Source: Amphirosellinia nigrospora | Lineage: Eukaryota; Ascomycota; Sordariomycetes; Xylariales; Xylariaceae | Direction of reading: 5' to 3' | Length of the DNA: 64,000 bases | Assembly (NCBI GenBank): GCA_004123355.1 | Contig: SCHM01000005.1 | Location: forward strand, 558,001 to 622,000 | Part shown: positions 1 through 12,716 of the stretch, piece after piece | How positions within the stretch are numbered: the first letter of the stretch is position 1 | Layout: every line of letters begins with the position of its first letter | The notes under the pieces: generated by a model | Told to the model about the DNA's origin: nothing | Database searches by the model: none | What the model saw: only the letters and a program-made list of their open reading frames with translations | Program-made: the position numbers and the translations under genes

Positions 1-3000
1 ATAAATATAAGTTATATATAATATTTATATTTTAAGTTTTTTTAATAATATTAATAGTATATTTTAAACTAATATAGCTTAAATTTAGCTAAACTATATA
101 AAAATTATATAATATATAAAATAGTTTTTAAAAAATATTTTTTTTTAGTTTTAAAAATAAACAAATATAAATATTGCGTAATAGTTTATTTTTTAATTAA
201 ATATAAACTTAAATAATATTTTTAAATTTATATAAAACTTTAAAATTTTATATAAAAATAAAATTAAATATTAAAATTAACTATTAGTTTATTTTTAAAT
301 TATTAGCGATTAAATTAAAATAATATTTTTTTTAATATTATTATATTTTTATATAATAAATTTAGATTTTTTATATAGCTTTATAGTTTTTTTTTTAATT
401 TTTTATATAAAGTAAAACTTAAAAATATATTTTTTTTTATAAATATTTAAATTATATATAATAAATTTAAAAACGTTTTATATAATAAATTTATTAATTT
501 TTATTATATTTAATTTTTTAAACGGTTTATTAAAAGTTATAATAATTTTATTTATATATAGCTTAATTATTAACTTAAAAGTTTATTTTTTTTTTAATTA
601 AAAAAGTTTATAATATTTAAATATTATATAATAAATATATTTAAACATTATATAATAATAAAGCTAAGTTTTTTTTTTTAGCTAATTATATTTTTTTTAA
701 TAATTATTAGCTATATAAATTATATATTATTTAGTTTAAATTATCCGCTTAAATACTTTTTATATAATAATATAGCTTAATTTATATATTAAAAATATAT
801 TAGTTTATTAATCGAAACTATAATTATATTTAATTTTTCGATTGTTTTAATTTTATACGGTTTTTTTTATTTTATTTTTTTTTTTATATTAAAACTTTGC
901 TTCGAAAAAAAATATAAATATATTATACGAAAATAATCTATTTTATTTATTAATCGCGTAATTAATTTTAACTTTTATACAATTTTTACGTAATATTTTT
1001 ATTGCTTTTTAAATAGCTATTACTTTTTATATAATAAAAAAAAATAAAAAAGATTTTTATTAATATAAAAATAAGCTTTAAAAATAAAAAAAGTTAATAT
1101 AAAGCTATTAAATTTAATAATATTATTTAATATTTTTATTATTATTTATAAAATTAATTTATTATTTATATATACGTTAATTTTTTTCCGAAAAATATTA
1201 TATATATATTTAAATAGCTTATATATTTATTTTATTTTATTTATTATTTAATATGCTTTAATAAATATTTCGTAGTATTATATATTAATTATTTTAATAT
1301 ATTTTTAAATTTATTTAATAAAAAATTTATTTTAAAATTATATATAATATTATTAAAAAGTCTTTAATAAATATTAATTTAATATTTATATAATATTTTT
1401 TATATATTTTATATAAATATTAATTTTAAAAAAATTGCCGCTTAAAATAATATAATAATATTAATAATATATAATACGTTTTAGTTGTTTATTTATATAA
1501 CGTTTATAACTATTTTATAATTAAATTTATAATTATTTTTAATTATAAATTTAAATTACTATAAAGCTTTATTATACGTTTAATAATAATAATAAAATTT
1601 TTAGATTTTTTTTAAAATAAATTATTCGATTTTATATCTTGCGTATATAATATTTTATATAATTTTTCCGTATAAAAATATTTAAATCGTTTATATAAAT
1701 AGTATAGCTTAGTTTTTATAAAATAGCTAGCTATTTTATACGGGCTAATATTAAAAAATAAATAGCTTTATTTATATATAATAAAATATTATTTTGTTTT
1801 TTATATAATAATATTTTTTATATTATTAAAATATACTTTTAAATAATTTATATTTTTTAAAAAAATAAAAATAAAATAAAAATATTTAAAATATAAAATA
1901 TTATATAGTTAATTTAATTATTAATTTTATTATATTAATTAAAATTATTATATAGTTTTTATTAAAGCTTATTTTAATTATTTTAAAAGTTTAAATAATT
2001 TTAGCTTTTAAGTTTTTTTATATAAACTTTTATTTATAGTTTTTTATAATAAAAAATTTTAAAGCTTTTATATTTTAAATAATATTTTAATATTTCGTAT
2101 AGTATTAATTATTAAATATAAATAAATTAAATAATTAGTTTATAATTATCGATTAAATATTTTTTTTATTATATAATATATAAATATATTATTTATAATA
2201 TATTATATAATGTTTTTATTTTATATATCCGAATTTTTTTTTTTTTTTTATTATATATATTTAAATAGCTTTTATATTTAATTAAATAAATTAAAAATTC
2301 TTCGGAAATTAATTTATTTTAAATATTATTTTATATATATTAAAATATTAATTTTTTATATAAAACTTTTTTTAAAAAATATAATTAGTTAATTAGTTTT
2401 TTTTTTAATAAATAAAATATTTTTTATTTATACGTAGGTTTTTTAAAGGATAATTATTTATACAATTTTAGCTAATATATTACTTTTAAAAATTTTTAAA
2501 ATATTATATAATATTTTTATATTACGTAAAATAATAATTAATTTAATTATATTATTAATTTATATAGTATAAATTTTTTACTTTTTATATAAAATGCTAA
2601 GTTATTAGGTTTTTTTTAACCTAGAAATATAAATAAAAGTTTAAAAAAAATTTTTTATATATAGGTTTTAAAAAATAAATATTGTTTTAAATTCTAGAAT
2701 ATTTTTATATATATATAATAGTTATATTTAAATAAATTTTTTTAAATATTTTGCTTTAAATATTTTTTAAGCTTTAAATAGTTTATTAATTATAACTTTT
2801 AATATTTTATATAAAAATAGGTTTTTTTTTTATTTATATATTTATATAAAAATAATATTAGTTTAATTAGTTTAATATTAATTATAGTTTATAATTATAT
2901 TAAAATATAAGTTTATAATATTATACGTTTTTTTTTATATATAATTAAAGCTAATATAATATATATAATAATTTTTTATATAATTAGTTAATATTATAAA

Positions 3001-5783
3001 AAATATAATATAAAACTAATTTTTATAATTTTAAGCTTATAATAATAATTAACGAACTATTATATTTTATTATAAAGTAAATTATATAGCTTTTTAAAAT
3101 AATTTTTTTTTTTTTGCTAAGTTTTTAAAAAAATCTAATATTTCGTAAATAAAATAACTTTGTTTTAAATATTATACGTAAAAAAATTTAAATTTTAAAT
3201 AAAAATATTTTTATATTTAGTATTATATAATAAATAAGTTGCTTTAAAGTTTAAAAAAATTTTAAAAAATTAAATATTTTATTATATATTAAAAATATAA
3301 TATATTTTTATTTATATAAAAAATAAATTATTAATTAAAATAAATAATAAATAACGTTTAATAATTATAAAAAGTTTTTAAAACTTTATTTTTAATATTT
3401 TATTTTTATATAATATTTTATTATTTAAAGTTAAAAAGCTAGTTTTTAGTTATATATGTAAATTATTTCGTAGTTATTTTTTTATTTATTTTTTTATTTT
3501 TTTTTTTATTTATTTTTTTATTTAAAAAAAAAAATTATAAAATTGCTTTATTATATAAAAAAACTTTACTAATTTTAAAATTATTAATTTAATATAAAAA
3601 ATATAAATATTATTCGAAATAATTATATAAAAATTTAAAATCTATACGCTAAAATATATTTATTTTTTATAATTTATATAATATAGTTTTTTTTAACTAT
3701 TTTATAAGTTTTTAATTTAAAACGTTTTTTATATAAAAAATGTTATAAATCTTTTTAATAATTTAAATATTAATTTTATTAAATATTTCGGGTTTTATTA
3801 TTTTAAATTTTTTATTAGTATTTTTTAAAAATTTTTTAAATTATATAAAATATAATTATATTTCGTATATAAATATATTATTTACGCGTTAATTTATTTT
3901 ATAGTAGCTATTTTAAAGTTTTATAAAGTATTTTTATACGTATAAAAATTAATAGTTTTTTATACGAAATTTAAAAATATATTAGTTTTTTAAACGATTT
4001 TTTTAGCTATATTATCGTATAAAATATTAGCTAAAAAAATAAAAAATTATTCTAGCTATTTTTTAAAAATATAACGTTTTTATATATTTGTTTATATTAG
4101 CTATTATACGATTAGTTATTATTTTTTATTATATTTAAAAATATTATAAATAAAAAATTATTAAATTATATTATAAACTTTTATATAGTTTATATAATAA
4201 TAATTAAAAAATAATATAATTATACGTTATTAATTAAACTTTTATATAAAAATATAATATTAAAGTACGTTAAAATAATTAATTTTTTTTTTATTAATAT
4301 AATATTAAAAAAACTAAAGTATAATATAAAAAACGCGGCTTATATAACTAAATTTAAATTTGTTTTTATTTTTACTAATTTATATTTTTTAATTAAAAAT
4401 ACTAATTAATATTAAATAACTAAAAAGTATAATATCGTACGTAATAATAAATAAAATAAATATTAATATATATTAATTTATTTTTTTAATTATTTATATA
4501 AAAGTTAAACTTTTATATAAAAAATTCTTTTATACGAAAAAATTCTACTATAATATATTGCACAACTAAATCGGGCAAATATACTAGCTTAATTTTATTA
4601 TACGAACAGCTAATATTATAGTTAATAATTAGCTATTATACGCAGTTAATACCGATATATTAACTCCGTACGTAAATAATACTATAATTATAATATTAAA
4701 CTTTATTAAAACTAACTAATATTTTAACGATAATAATAAAAATAATATTTATAAAATTAAAGTTATATTTAAATATTATTTTAACCGGAAAAAAAATAAT
4801 TTCGATTATTTAATTAAATAAAAAAAATAAGGTTATAAATATAATTATTAATATTTCGCGTATTATTTTTAATATTTATAAGAATTTATTAACGAATACT
4901 AGTTTAGATATAACTTTTGTTTTATATTGTTAAAAAAGAAAAAGTTTTTTATAAAACTATTTATATCCGAACTTATATTTAAAGCAACCGAAATAAAAAA
5001 TAAGCGTTTTTATAATAAGCTATATAAAGTAATTAATGCTCCGGCTTTAGCGTTAATATTAACTTTAGTATTAACTTTTGCCGACCTTTTTATTATTAAC
5101 GCTATTATACTTAACGCACTTATAAGTAAATTTCCTGCTTTTTGTTAAAGCTTTAAATTATAATTACCTATAAATAAAATAGTAAAAAAATAAAAAAACA
5201 AAAAAATATTATTTAATATTATATAAAAAAAATTATAATTATAATATAGTTTAATTAAATTAATTTATTAAAGTTAGCAAAAACTTTTTTATACTTTAGC
5301 ATTTTAATAAAGCCTTTAAAAAGTCTATATTACTAGTAGCTTTTTTACGTAAAACGTAAAAAAAAACTACTTAATAACACTTATATTTAAATAAACAACT
5401 AGTATATTATTAGTTAAAGAATCTATTATTAGATCTACTGCGTGGATTTAATAATAAATTCTCTTTTTTTAATTAAGCTTTTTTTATAACCTATAATATT
5501 CTTTTTAAATCGGTTTATTAATATATATAATAGTTAATATATAACTAAATATTGCTTACGTAGTTTTAAAACTTAGCCGATTTTTAATTAACTTTATTCG
5601 ATAATATTTTAAAGCTATAAAAAATATATTATACTATTTTGCTAGAATAAATAACTATGGCTTTGAATTTAATAGCAATAGCGTTTTATTTACGGGATTT
5701 ATAAACGCTAAACACGGCTATAATAAGTCGGATAATATATCGACGGAGTGTTACGTATACTTTATTATAGATGCTATAGTTAG
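1..5783. repeat. AT-rich RIP-degraded block
   Basis: The sequence is almost entirely A and T. The few C and G bases sit mainly in CG, CT, CC and GC contexts, and the dinucleotides CA and TG are scarce while TA is abundant. This is the pattern left by repeat-induced point mutation, which turns CpA into TpA in duplicated DNA of filamentous ascomycetes. No real coding frame survives. The only open frame of any length, at about 4927-5148, begins with TTG, is Lys/Ile/Leu-rich and matches nothing I recognise. AT bias weakens towards the right end (about 4.9-5.8 kb). The block is most likely decayed transposon sequence, but no transposase or polymerase motif can be named. Confidence 0.85.
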
Positions 5784-5998
5784 TGTCACGATTGGTGTCC
5801 TTTATAGAGGCAAAGCTCCTAGTTAGGGTCCCATTTGTATATTGATCGAGAGATACTAAGCTAGATCTAGGATCTAGCGGCTAATTCTATCTATAGGGAT
5901 TTTGTGTGTGTGCACGGTGGGGCTGGTCATGTGACTCTAGGTGGGTCCCGCAGGGACCACCCACTGTATCCACTGTATCTGGTCAGCCACCCGTGACT
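5784..5998. mobile_element. Solo LTR with 5-bp target-site duplication
   Basis: A 215-bp segment of normal base composition sits inside the RIP block. It starts TGTCACG and ends CGTGACT, so the termini are inverted repeats of each other over TCACG/CGTGA. It is flanked directly on both sides by the identical pentamer GTTAG (5779-5783 and 5999-6003), a perfect target-site duplication of the length made by LTR-retrotransposon integrases. Inside lies a near-palindromic arm pair, GGTGGGTCCC-GCA-GGGACCACCC, at about 5940. No internal element is present, so the structure fits a solo LTR left by LTR-LTR recombination. The terminal T instead of A is a departure from the usual TG...CA. The strand of the parent element cannot be told. 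Confidence 0.72.
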
Positions 5999-6003
5999 GT
6001 TAG

Positions 6004-7189
6004 CTAGAAATCACGAAAATAAACGTTAGTTACGATTTTTAGTTATAAAGCTAAATATATAGTATTGTTTAGCGGAATATTAAAAAGAATTTATTTATAA
6101 CGTTTAATAAACGAACTTAATATTACTTTAAATAATAAGTTATTAATTAAAATTAAAGTTAATAATAATAGAGCAAAATAATTTGTTAATAACTTAGTAT
6201 ATTATAAACGTATAAAATATATTAGAATTAAATATTATAAATAAAAAAATTTAAAAAAAAGGATCGATACGGACGAAGTAGATTTTTAGGATTAAAAATC
6301 TAGCTAATATAAAAATAAAAGCCCTGCCGAAACCGATTTTCGAGCAGTAAAAAAATATTATAAAAATAAAAAAATACGAAGGAATATTTATTAAATAGTT
6401 ATTAGGATTGCTGCTTTTTTTATTTTAAAGCCTTTTATTTTTTTTATAGAAATAATAAAAAAAAGCTTAAAGGTTTTTATATAAAAGCAATTAAAAAATA
6501 AGTTTTTTATATTTAATAGCGTACTTAGAATTACGTTTAAAGCGGGGTATTATATATTATAATAACCGTTAATTCTAGTATAAAAATAGCATATAACTTG
6601 GAAGTATCTTTAAGTAGCTGTTGCTTAGTACGAAAGGTTACTTTCATTTATTACTACTTATGGTTAATATACATACTTTGTACCCCAATTACTGCTCATA
6701 TATATTAATTTAACACTGTATACCCCTGGTCATTCCTTTGTCCAATCAACTGAGCGCATGCTAATATGTGGAGTTGAACAACCCAGCTGAGTTCCGTCGT
6801 CGCCAAAAGTCTGACACAACCTCGACAATGTTGCATGCTTAATTCGCCACAAGAAAGTGTTGGTCGCTTGCGAGGCGCAAATATAATTTCCTTGTCGCCA
6901 GGTATTTCTTCTTCAGTACACGAGAATTTGGCCACTATGTGCCATGGCCGAGCGCCGTGGTGCCGGCGATCACGCAGCGCCAAGCAGTGCTCCTCACACC
7001 TCCAATCCTCATGGGTCCGACGGGTGGGAGCAAAATAAAGAAACTCTCAGAGGACTCTACGTCACAGAGAATAAAACTATCCGGCAGACCGATTTATATA
7101 TGAGAAAAACACAATTTCCATAAGACGTAAGCAGAGCCTTACTGTGTTACTCATCCGTACTCACTCTTCCGTAGGCCGAAGCAATATAG
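6004..7189. other. RIP block edge and intergenic DNA
   Basis: From 6004 to about 6570 the sequence is again AT-rich with RIP-like composition and no recognisable frame. Near 6600 composition changes sharply to ordinary mixed sequence. Short overlapping open frames at about 6705-7040 on both strands have no motif and no ATG-based conserved start, and I do not regard them as genes. The last few hundred bases precede the metacaspase relic and may hold its lost promoter. Confidence 0.6.
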
Positions 7190-8157
7190 GTATCAGTTCC
7201 AGAAATGGGGCTGGAAAAAGTATAACAACTCGAATTACAATATTCCCAATTTGCTTCAGGAGAACACATTACAGTATTCCAATTGCACTGGGCACCGCAA
7301 AGCGTTGCTTATCGGGATCAATTACTTTGGCCAAGATGGCTCGCTCAAGGGCTGCATCAACGATGCAAGGAACATGCGAGCATACCTCGTCGAGCACTTC
7401 GGCTATAAGCTCGAGGATACAGTCATGCTCACCGACGACCAGAAAAACACCATGAGCCAGCCCACCAAGAAAAATATCATTCGCGCTATGCACTGGCTCG
7501 TGAAGGAGGTGCGGCCAAATGATTCACTATTCTTCCACTACTCAGGTAAGTCCGTTTCGCCCCGACACTGTTCTGAACCGGTCTGTTAAATCGGATATGA
7601 GGCTAGGTCATAGCGACCCAATAGAAGACCTTGATGGAGACCAGGAGGTTAAGGGGGAAGGTAGCGAAGGGGGTGGATACGACAGTGTGATTTTCCCGGT
7701 TGATTTCCGAGTGGCCGGTCACATCACCGACGAGGAGATGCACGAGATCATGGTGAGTCCATTGCCAGAAGGTGCAAGGCTAACGGCCATTTTCGACTCG
7801 TACCATCCCGGGTCAGCCCTCGATCTCCCATACCTTTACTCGACTCAAGGTGTTCTCAACGAGCCCGATCTCGCCAAGGAGGCCAGATGCCGCGTTCTCG
7901 ATACCACCTCGGCTGGGTTCGTCAAAGACGTAGAAGATTTCAATAAGGATCTTGGTCCATTCAAGCAACCTACCATTGAGACAGAAGCGCAACCTCGAGT
8001 CTCAGCTACTAAGATATCGCCTATGGACTCAGTTTTATTGTCTAGCAGCAAAGAGGACCGGAATTTGTTTGTGCCCCTTTCATTTGCAGTATTTCAAACT
8101 TATATCACATGTTCCTTTACACCCGGGCAGAACAAATTATCGCTCAATCCCAGTTGA
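7190..8157 (+). pseudogene. Caspase-type metacaspase relic, catalytic Cys lost
   Basis: Metacaspases are cysteine proteases (peptidase family C14) that cut after Arg/Lys and act in stress responses, proteostasis and cell death. The open frame reads through the family p20 core: [14 protein letters not shown] at about 7289, the GCINDARNM block, MLTDDQKN, then [11 protein letters not shown] ending at an intron (7546-7606, GTAAGT...CTAG). After splicing the frame continues GH..., keeping the catalytic His, then EDLDGD and FPVDFR. The catalytic loop, normally DSCHSG, reads IFDSYHPGSALDLPY: the nucleophile Cys is Tyr (TAC at 7801-7803) and the next Ser is Pro. The Gly-Gly after the catalytic His is also changed (GHSDP). 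The C-terminal p10-like part is cut short at 8157, so about 310 residues remain against roughly 400-450 in typical fungal homologues. The N-terminal Gln/Pro-rich prodomain is not visible. Recognition is certain; inactivity is inferred from the missing Cys. Confidence 0.88.
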
Positions 8158-8348
8158 TTGAGAAGTTTCAAGGGTGACAGACGCGCAGAATAACGGACCT
8201 GGTTAGTGTCAATCGAATATCTTTGCGTTCTGCTGGTACACTAGAGACATGTTAAACTGCAAGGAATCTCGCGGCCTTGTCAAAGCAGGCTAAATCGACC
8301 AATAAGGCGCACTCAAATTCGAAACGACCCAAATATCTTCGCCTGAAT

Positions 8349-11300
8349 ACGAGTATGCATTCAATAAGTTTCTGACCTTGTTTAATAGTCCCCGCCGGCT
8401 TGCAGAAATGAGACTCGAAGAAACAGCTCCTAGTAGCTACCAGCCCGAGTCCACCACAAGTGCACCGATAGCTGCTACGGACTCCGGATATGCGTCCGCT
8501 GCATATCTGAAGGAGATGCGACAAGGTTCTCCTAGTCAAACGCAGATTCATACCACACAAGACTCTAAGATGATGATAATGAAGATGCAGCAACAGTCTA
8601 CTCGAACACATCCAGCTTGGCGTTTTCCCAGCAAGAGAACTACGTGCTTGAGCTAGCGGATGACCTATATGACAAGATAAGCTATTGGAATCCCGATTTC
8701 AAATCCAAGGAAAGAATTTCAACGGTTCTCCCGGATTTACTCAAGGATTTGCACTCAAAATAGGCCACAACGCGGAATCGCAGATGCATCGAAATGTCAT
8801 GGCTTATGTTCATAAACATCGATAGTGAGTTCCCAAGCTCTTTTCTAATTTACTAAGGCAACTGATCGATGTCGGTGAGCAAGAGAAGGGCTGATATTTT
8901 CCTATAGCAAATCGCGGATATCTTCACGGATATGTGTGTAGATGGGGCTGAAGATGTTGCAGAGAATGACTCATTTAACACAGAAGTTATGTCGTTGGAA
9001 GATAGAATAAATAAATGGTTCGACAATTGGGGCTCCGAAGACATGCCTCGGGTGGGATGGGAGTTGGGTGAGCTGGACCTCGATGATACCCTCTCGATAC
9101 TAGATCCGCGGTTTTGACTCAGGGCCCGATGATAGAAGCCCAGCGCCCACCCCGGCCGAAGAAACAAAAGGACGTCATGACACTAAGAATTTGGCGCCGA
9201 GGCTAATTGCGTATCGAGATTTCGTTTTTCGCACGGAGGCGTATGAGTGGCTTCTTGCGGGTTTGTTGAGGGAATTTCGTCTCATGTCGACTGACCTAAA
9301 TACGATCCAGACAATTAGACAAAAGATTGCCTCATCTCTTCCGTCAAGTAAACGGATCAGCAGAAAAAAACTAGCAGAATGTTATCTAGTAAGGTTCAAT
9401 GTCGACTGGGATCCGCTTGCTTTCATTGCTCAACAGCAATATGCAATTGGGCCGATCGACGCCATCAAGGGAGTCATTACGGTGACGGGAACTTGTCAAG
9501 ACGCACAGGCGGCCACCTGTTTGGAATACATGAAGCAAACTTGGCCGGTGACAGGAAAGTCAATGCTACAGCTTATTCAGCAAGCTCTGAGTGGAAAACC
9601 CGGTGAACGGCAATTATGTAAGTCTCTATGAGTAAAAGCGTTGTTTCTATTGCTTATAAGTGTTTATCCAGGTTCTTTTGCAGATGGAACACAGCTCTAT
9701 GGCTGGACCGATACGTCCCGGTTTGTTGTGGAGGTTTTCGGGATTGTTGCATCTGTAACGGAGATCGGAGAGCAACTGGCTTGGCTCGGTGCTGCTCTTC
9801 GGCCTTCTCCTCGTGAAAATGGTCTTGTATATTGTACGCCTACGATTACGAAAATCAGTACTAATACTAATGATACGACTCGACAACCCGAAAATATCTC
9901 CTCGCCACCACAGCTCGTATACGATATCAACTTCACGGTCGAAGAGGCTGAGAATACCCTCCAGCGCCTCAACGGTCAGTGTTGGCATGATATTTTCAGA
10001 AATCCAGTCGTGGTGAAAGGATATCCAATCCTACGTAGAGCCAACACCAATACCGGTCTTGAAGCGCACCTGAATGTTTTGGCAGGCCTGACTAGAACAC
10101 AACGGGTCGACCGCTTTAAGGAGAGGTTCTTTCTTAAAGGCTTTTCAACCATGTTGGTACCAACGATGCGAGACAAAGATATTCTTTCCTGGCATTTGGT
10201 TTACAAAAACGACGGAAGCCGCATCTCATATTTGGATAATAGTATTGCTGGTGAACCATGGAATACCCATTTAGATCTAGGAAGCCTCCGTCACGTGCTT
10301 GGATGGTGCTCGGAAGCTCAATTCTACGGCGGTGAGTACAGAAATTCCGTTAAGTGTACCAAAACGCTCGTTCTCTGATTTGCCGTGTTTTAGGTTCGGC
10401 TCAGGCTACCTACGATGTCCGTCACGCGGGACTGCCCCGGACTCATGGGACTGTGCCTTCAACAATATCCGTGTATCCGCTGGACAGTTGATTACGGGCG
10501 GGCCTTCATTCTATATTGGTTTAAAAGATACCCCAACTCATGTGACTCGAAACGGTTACATACCACGACTGAAGTGGATTTCCACTAAGCTTGTGGTTTT
10601 GTGGGATGAAACCGATAAAAGGGGGTGGTTAATCAATGGGACAAGCGCACTCTTACACGTCGTAAGGGCGTCCCTAGCACATGACAGCAGGGACAAATTC
10701 AAGTCCGCATTTCTTTTCAAAAGTGAGGATTTACAAGAATCATCCACCCCATTTACCACTGACTCAGCTACTGACGTCCTCAATCCTGACAATATGGGTC
10801 TGAACTTTACCCCGAAAAAGACGGATATCTGACCCTCGAAAGTCGTATCGATCATTTTTACAACATTTTGGAGAAGCTCATCGACCATCAAGCCGATGTC
10901 GCCGGGTACTGCGGTACTAATCTGGCTAATCAACCCGGCGAAATCTTGAGGGTTGGGACTTTACAGATCTAATGACGAATCACGACCCATTGCACCCGCG
11001 TGTGGCTACTATTCAGGCGAGTGGTAAGGGTTGGGTTGACTTTACTCGAGCAGCCCACGTCGTAACTTTATTCGGGCGCGGTTTCGGCGAAATTATTCGA
11101 CCTATTGGCACAGAGACGTGCGAATACTGGTCCAATTTACCCGAGAACAAGTTTTATCTTGCGGCTTGCATCTCGGACTTGAGCCACATGATGAACGAAA
11201 ATGATTACCACAATGACACACATGTGAGGCTGAGCGAGAACATAATTTGGCACACACCTACTACTGTCTTCGGCTCGTGTCGATGTAAGGGAACCTTGCG

Positions 11301-12716
11301 ATCAGATCACTGTGAACCGGTGCAAGCACTCCTTCCTTCGTCGTTGAGTAGCATCCTACTCCCCAGAAAACATGTCATTCCTCAAGGGGGTAAAGGTGCC
11401 GTCATTTTTGGACATAACTCGACGTCCCGGTGGGTTTGGGGAGACACAGGCCATCCCAATGAAGAGGAGCTGTTACCTTCGTCTAATGCATCCGATATGG
11501 ATTCCTTCTACGACAGTGGGTTGGCACAAGCCTTACATCTTCAGGGCCAGAACGCACAAAGCCCTTTTCCCGGGTGAGTATTCGCAGTCTAATACACCCC
11601 TCAGTAACCTGCAGTCCAGTGCCACGTTGCCCGAAGCCCGGGCGTCTGTTAACAAAGAACCTCGAACGCGGAGGGACTACACGGTCGGAATTCTCTGTGC
11701 CTTGCCTAAAGAGCTCATGGCAGTAGGAGCCCTTTTTGACAAGAGACACGATTATGTGGACATTCCCCGGGATGACAGTAATCACTATGCCCTCGGTGAA
11801 ATCTGTCATCATATGGTCGTCGCAGCTTGCCTCCCAGCTGGCGAGATCGGTACAAATTCGGCGGCGCATTCCATCTCCAATATGAATCGAAGCTTTCCCT
11901 CCCTTCGTCTCGGGTTCTGCCTTTTAGTGGGTATAGGGCGCGGTGCACCATCAGAAGACAACGACATCCGTCTCGGCGATGTGGTCGTGAGTCTCCCCAC
12001 GGGGAGCTACCCGGGCGTTCTGCAGTACGATCGCGGCAAGGAAAAGGAAAACGCTTCCTTTGAACTAACAGGCTCTCTGGCTCCCCACCCCGTTGTCTCA
12101 CGAGCGCTATCAGCTCACTCAGATCGGATCCCGACCTACCTCCCGACCCTCTCCGCTTCTACCTAGAGGAAATCGCCTCTCGCCTACCCAATTATCGCTA
12201 TCCAGGGCAGGACCGTGACAAGCTATTCAGAACGTTCTGTTCCCAATGCCAAGCCTTACAATCATGCCCCGCCAGCACGGAGCACACAATAAATCGCGCC
12301 CCCGATTAACGGATCAGCCGCAGATCCATTACGGCCTTATTGCATCCGGAAACCGCGTCCTAAAAGACTCCAAGGTGCGCGACACCTTGGCGCGTGAGCA
12401 TGGCGTATTGTGCTTCGAGATGGAGGCCGCGGGGGTTGTGAATGCCGGGCTAGATTGCTTAGTAATCCGAGGGATTTCGGATTATGCGGATGCGGCCAAG
12501 AATAAGGAGTGGCAGGAGTACGCGGCCGCATCGGCGGCGGCGTACGCGAAACTGTTACTGGGAATTGTGGCAAGTAAGAATGCGACTGACGGTGGGAACG
12601 GCGATGTTTGTAGTGCCAGCGGAAGCGGGATGCGAGCCACGCCTTGGAAGCGGAGGGGGAGTGAGCTGGATACGTATGAGGGCTATGAGGGCCCGCCTTG
12701 GAAGCGGCGGAGGTAA
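8349..12716 (+). pseudogene. Large fungal protein with C-terminal PNP/UDP phosphorylase (Pfs) domain, frameshifted
   Basis: One ancestral gene can be followed through shifting frames over 4.3 kb. The N-terminus has a low-complexity TDSGYAS region and an acidic segment; the middle, about 9130-11570, is a long conserved fungal region of unknown function (EAYEWLLA, GEQLAWLGAAL, GLVYCTP, RNGYIPRLKW, LFGRGFGEIIRP). The end, about 11670-12580, is a nucleoside-phosphorylase domain: [51 protein letters not shown], then FEMEAAGV (nucleoside-binding Glu) and RGISDYAD (catalytic-type Asp). It closes with a basic PPWKRRR tail. Two good introns are seen, 9618-9671 and 10332-10393. Frame breaks lie near 8570, 8744, 9112, 10430, 10825, 10950, 12126 and 12300, and further unplaced ones are likely. 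The PNP domain in NLR-type fungal proteins is usually an N-terminal effector; here it is C-terminal. With so many breaks a dead gene is the simplest reading, though assembly indels could explain part. Confidence 0.82.

Noticed and set aside
4927-5148. 73-codon frame in the AT-rich block as a gene
   Set aside because: It starts with TTG, is composed of AT-codon residues and has no motif; it reads as chance openness in RIPed DNA.
6705-7455. Several overlapping frames on both strands before the metacaspase
   Set aside because: They lack motifs and conserved starts, and one (7144-7455) is an out-of-frame shadow of the metacaspase exon.
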